A stretch of DNA of 53,293 nucleotides, from contig JAOAHO010000016.1 of assembly GCA_026415195.1 (NCBI GenBank), forward strand, positions 1-53,293. Reading direction: 5' to 3'. Positions 50,868-53,293 of this stretch are shown piece by piece. Each line of letters opens with the position of its first letter. Positions within the stretch are counted from its first letter, which is position 1. This stretch comes from Bacteroidia bacterium. Its GTDB lineage: Bacteria; Bacteroidota; Bacteroidia; B-17B0; Aurantibacillaceae. The position numbers and the translations under genes were made by a program. The notes under the pieces are model-generated. The model made no database searches. It was given only the letters and a program-made list of their open reading frames with translations, and was not told the origin of the DNA.

Positions 50868-52102
50868 CCCGAAAAGATTGTATTTTCTATAATTTCCATT
50901 CCGAAGTGATAGGCAAAAGAAGGATAGTCGTAACCGCTTTTTAACATTAAAAGGTTTGCACGCGCACCATGGAATATAGCGCCGCATTCTTTTTCCACAC
51001 CCATGGCATGGGCAGCATTGACGGTGCAAGCATTGAAAGCGGCTTCCGGGCTTAATTTATACATAATACACCCCAAAGCCATCATCAATCCCATGTTTCC
51101 GCTCGGGCAACTGCCCGGATTGAAGTCGGAACCGATGGCAAGGGGCAATCCGGATCTTATCATTTCCGCGACGGGAGGATTTTTTAGACCCAGGAAAAAC
51201 TGAGCGCCGGGCAATAGCACGGGAATGGTGTGTGAATTTTTTAATAGGTTTATATCATGCTCTGAAGCGTATTCCAGATGATCAACGCTGATGGCTCCTA
51301 ACCTGACACCGGTTTCAATTCCCCCGCTGTGTGACAATTGCTCTGCATGCACCTTTGGCCTAAGGCCATGGCGTAGTCCTGCTTCCAGGATTTTTTCCGT
51401 ATCGGTTTTGGAAAAATAACCTTGCTCGCAGAAAACATCAATAAAATCAGCCAGATTTTCCGCTGCCACGGCCGGTATCATTTCCTTAATAAGATGCTCC
51501 ACATAGCCGTCCTTGTTGCCCTTGTATTCCGGGGGAACGGCATGCGCTCCCAAAAATGTGGCTTTTACGGGAATAGGGAATTTTTCTCTTAATCGGCGGA
51601 TCACCCTGAGCATCTTCAATTCAGAGTTTAAATCAAGCCCGTATCCGCTTTTGATTTCCACTGCCCCTGTACCATGGGCCATCATCTGCTTCAAACGAAG
51701 GGAAGCCCCCTCCAGCAATTCTTCTTCGGAAGCAGCCCTCAGTTTAAGTGCGGAATTCAATATACCCCCGCCTGCTGCTGCAATCTCTTCATAGGTTTTG
51801 CCTTTCAGGCGCATCACAAATTCATCCTGCCTGGAACCGGCAAAAACAATGTGCGTATGGCAGTCCACAAAGGCAGGCATCAGTACGCGCCCCCCGGCAT
51901 CCATCACTTCAAGGCCATTCCAGTCGGATATACCGGGAAAATCTTCCATGGTACCGAAATCGGCAATTTTTCCGTCATCTGCAGCCAGCCAGGCATTCGC
52001 CAAAAATGGAACTTCGTTTAACTCCTCTCCACAAAGCGGCTTTGACGAATTGCGAACTTGCAATAATTTACCTATATTTTTAATCAACAACTTTCGCGGC
52101 AT
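50864..52102 (-). CDS. hutI: Imidazolonepropionase
   Basis: The 412-residue amidohydrolase opens the imidazolone ring in histidine breakdown. Metal and substrate motifs seen: VDCHTHIVFAGSRQDEFVMRLKGKTYEEIAAAGGGI near 75-111, GTGAVEIKSGYGLDLNSELKML, KATFLGAHAVPPEY, VDHLEYAS and AIGSDFNPGSCPSGNM. It is the full length of the family. The other histidine genes (hutH, hutU, hutG or ftcD) are not next to it in this window. It is followed leftward by the overlapping small membrane gene on the other strand. Confidence 0.96.
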   Translation of the reverse strand: MPRKLLIKNIGKLLQVRNSSKPLCGEELNEVPFLANAWLAADDGKIADFGTMEDFPGISDWNGLEVMDAGGRVLMPAFVDCHTHIVFAGSRQDEFVMRLKGKTYEEIAAAGGGILNSALKLRAASEEELLEGASLRLKQMMAHGTGAVEIKSGYGLDLNSELKMLRVIRRLREKFPIPVKATFLGAHAVPPEYKGNKDGYVEHLIKEMIPAVAAENLADFIDVFCEQGYFSKTDTEKILEAGLRHGLRPKVHAEQLSHSGGIETGVRLGAISVDHLEYASEHDINLLKNSHTIPVLLPGAQFFLGLKNPPVAEMIRSGLPLAIGSDFNPGSCPSGNMGLMMALGCIMYKLSPEAAFNACTVNAAHAMGVEKECGAIFHGARANLLMLKSGYDYPSFAYHFGMEIIENTIFSG

Positions 52103-52119
52103 ATCACAGAAAAAAAACG

Positions 52120-53293
52120 TTAAAATTTATATCCGAATGAGAACTGAAAAACTCCTGTCTGCGCATTAATTTGGGCAAGTTCATTGGTTTTGGTATAGGG
52201 ATAATAATTTATCTGTTCAAGGCGATAGATATAAGAAAAATCTACGTAGAAATAGGTTTTTCTGAAGCCAAAGCCGGCCGTCAGGATATTCATCACTTCG
52301 GCCCCCCTGAACATTTTTCCGTAGGGGCTTCCGTATTGTATATATCCTGCTCTGAAGAAATAAGGAAAAGCATTATACTCCACTCCAAACCTTGTGTTAA
52401 ACGTACTTTTGTATTTTCTTCGGATAATTTCATTTACACCGTCAAATGCCGAGGGAAAATCATCGCTGCTTAAATTTCCCGAACCATAAGATATCCACTC
52501 GGCATCCAGGCCCAAAGCCACTTTTTTATTCCAGATATAACCCGCCGATCCGCCCATCTTCCATGGGGTTTTCATGGAGTAATTAAATACGCCTTTTTCG
52601 GATGTTGAAGGATATTTAGCTTCCATGGGTGTATTGGTGCCGTCGAAGGTGGTTTTCATGTAATAATTATAATCGTCAGATAAATCAAAGAACGTTGGGC
52701 TGTGGGCATAAAAACCAAGGCGCAATTCCGGTGAATGGCGATAGATGATCCCGCCTTTGACGTTGTAACCTTTCCCGGTAGTTTTAAAATATTCGGTATA
52801 AGTAAACTGCTTAAAACCGTAAAGCGGAGTATAGTAATAGGGCGGTTCTGTAATGTAGGTGGAACTCACCGTGGATCCGGTAGTGATAATTTGCATTTTG
52901 TTTTGATCGTCATATTCAGAATGGTTTAGTTCATTTTCGAAGCGGATGTTTTGAATGCCCAAACCTATTCCCCAGTACCATTCATCGCCCACCGATTGGG
53001 CAAAGCTGAACGTACTTTCGTTAATCCTCCCTTTTCGATGCAGGTTGCGGTGAAGTTTTACCGGTATGGCCGTATCGGAAAATGAAAAGTATTTTTTTGT
53101 TACCGTATCAAAGTCAAGCAAATAAGAATTGAAGCCCAGGCCTTCGTAGAAGGGCGATATACCGTTTGGTTTATTCGGATCGGTGATGTTTAAAAGCATG
53201 TCACGGTTCATGGTTGCTTTGGTTTCGGGAAGTTCTATGATGGTTCGGGAGTTGTAATTTACCAATTGATTGATGTTGTAACACAGCACATTC
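52120..53293 (-). CDS. Outer-membrane transport protein of the OMPP1/FadL type, 5' end outside window
   Basis: The frame is open to the right edge, so the start and signal peptide are missing; about 390 C-terminal residues are visible. They consist of alternating strands such as WYWGIGLGIQNIRF, YNVKGGIIYRHSPELRLGFYAHSPTFFDLSD, WKMGGSAGYIWNKKVALGLDAEWISYG and FRAGYIQYGSPYG. The end is VFQFSFGYKF, with the C-terminal Phe of outer-membrane barrels. The HSPTFFDLSD segment is typical of the FadL-like family in Bacteroidota. The substrate (hydrophobic compounds in FadL) is inferred from family only. It ends 17 bases before hutI begins. Confidence 0.82.
   Translation of the reverse strand, partial: NVLCYNINQLVNYNSRTIIELPETKATMNRDMLLNITDPNKPNGISPFYEGLGFNSYLLDFDTVTKKYFSFSDTAIPVKLHRNLHRKGRINESTFSFAQSVGDEWYWGIGLGIQNIRFENELNHSEYDDQNKMQIITTGSTVSSTYITEPPYYYTPLYGFKQFTYTEYFKTTGKGYNVKGGIIYRHSPELRLGFYAHSPTFFDLSDDYNYYMKTTFDGTNTPMEAKYPSTSEKGVFNYSMKTPWKMGGSAGYIWNKKVALGLDAEWISYGSGNLSSDDFPSAFDGVNEIIRRKYKSTFNTRFGVEYNAFPYFFRAGYIQYGSPYGKMFRGAEVMNILTAGFGFRKTYFYVDFSYIYRLEQINYYPYTKTNELAQINAQTGVFQFSFGYKF

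Noticed and set aside
1-53293. CRISPR arrays, tRNA, rRNA, riboswitches or prophage genes
   Set aside because: Scanning by eye found no spaced direct repeats, no cloverleaf with a TTCGA-type arm, no conserved rRNA segments, no recognised riboswitch core and no phage structural genes.

Overview
The window looks like ordinary chromosome from a member of the Bacteroidota with moderate-to-low GC, probably a gliding or environmental lineage and not Bacteroides itself. The evidence is several type IX secretion (T9SS) C-terminal domains of both type A and type B, families largely confined to this phylum (DUF2851, DUF4159, DUF4468, DUF5686, DUF4286, DUF1599, a FadL-like OMPP1 protein), the lack of clear Shine-Dalgarno sequences, and the Bacteroidota promoter signature TTTG-N18/19-TAnnTTTG. 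I see no rRNA, tRNA, CRISPR array, phage, integron or complete insertion sequence.

Layout. 1-397: end of a type-B T9SS cargo protein, then a terminator. 464-6672 (+): secreted cyanophycinase-like peptidase, thyA, frr, a LemA/TPM/TPM membrane set, an unknown charged helical protein, and a secreted choice-of-anchor-V-like protein with a CxxCH motif. 6709-7389 (-): small barrel-like protein whose end lies inside a bidirectional terminator. 7427-11125 (+): CNNM/CBS transporter, TPMT-type methyltransferase, class III aminotransferase, DUF6580-like membrane protein. 11130-12339 (-): rlmB and a DinB-like protein. 12490-16711 (+): a tightly overlapping run of DUF4468, trxB, MORN-repeat protein, radC and a UMF1-type MFS transporter. 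16715-19939 (-): solo winged-helix protein, prmA, tpiA, an orphan DppB-type permease. 20030-22342 (+): patatin fused to an outer-membrane barrel. 22638-28270 (-): kynureninase, GT-C glycosyltransferase, seven-repeat SBBP propeller protein. 28540-31602 (+): hemL and aspS.

31819-37980 (-) is a probable nine-gene transcription unit. It runs from a consensus promoter at 37996-38027 through two small lipoproteins, DUF2851, PspC, a coiled-coil protein, Nif3, a zinc-ribbon protein, DUF177 and rpmF to a terminator at 31771-31796. 38077-40588 (+): fused DAHP synthase/chorismate mutase and a 2-oxoacid dehydrogenase E2. 40699-41370 (-): unknown secreted protein. 41568-43043 (+): GT2 glycosyltransferase and a small membrane protein. 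43045-47508: DUF1599 and folP head to head with overlapping start codons, then DUF4159 and DUF5686. 47550-48645 (-): rsmA and DUF4286. 48707-50867 (+): a peptidylarginine-deiminase-like T9SS cargo and a small membrane protein. 50864-53293 (-): hutI and a FadL-like outer-membrane protein cut by the window edge.

Most of the window is housekeeping metabolism, translation and envelope biogenesis. No defence, biosynthetic or mobile system stands out. The points most worth following up are the secreted PPAD-like deiminase, the altered oxyanion motif in the patatin-barrel fusion, the CATG head-to-head start of folP and DUF1599, the solo winged-helix gene with its own strong promoter, and repeated -7 boxes so close to start codons that very short or absent mRNA leaders are predicted. 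All function calls are by reading the sequence; no database search was run.
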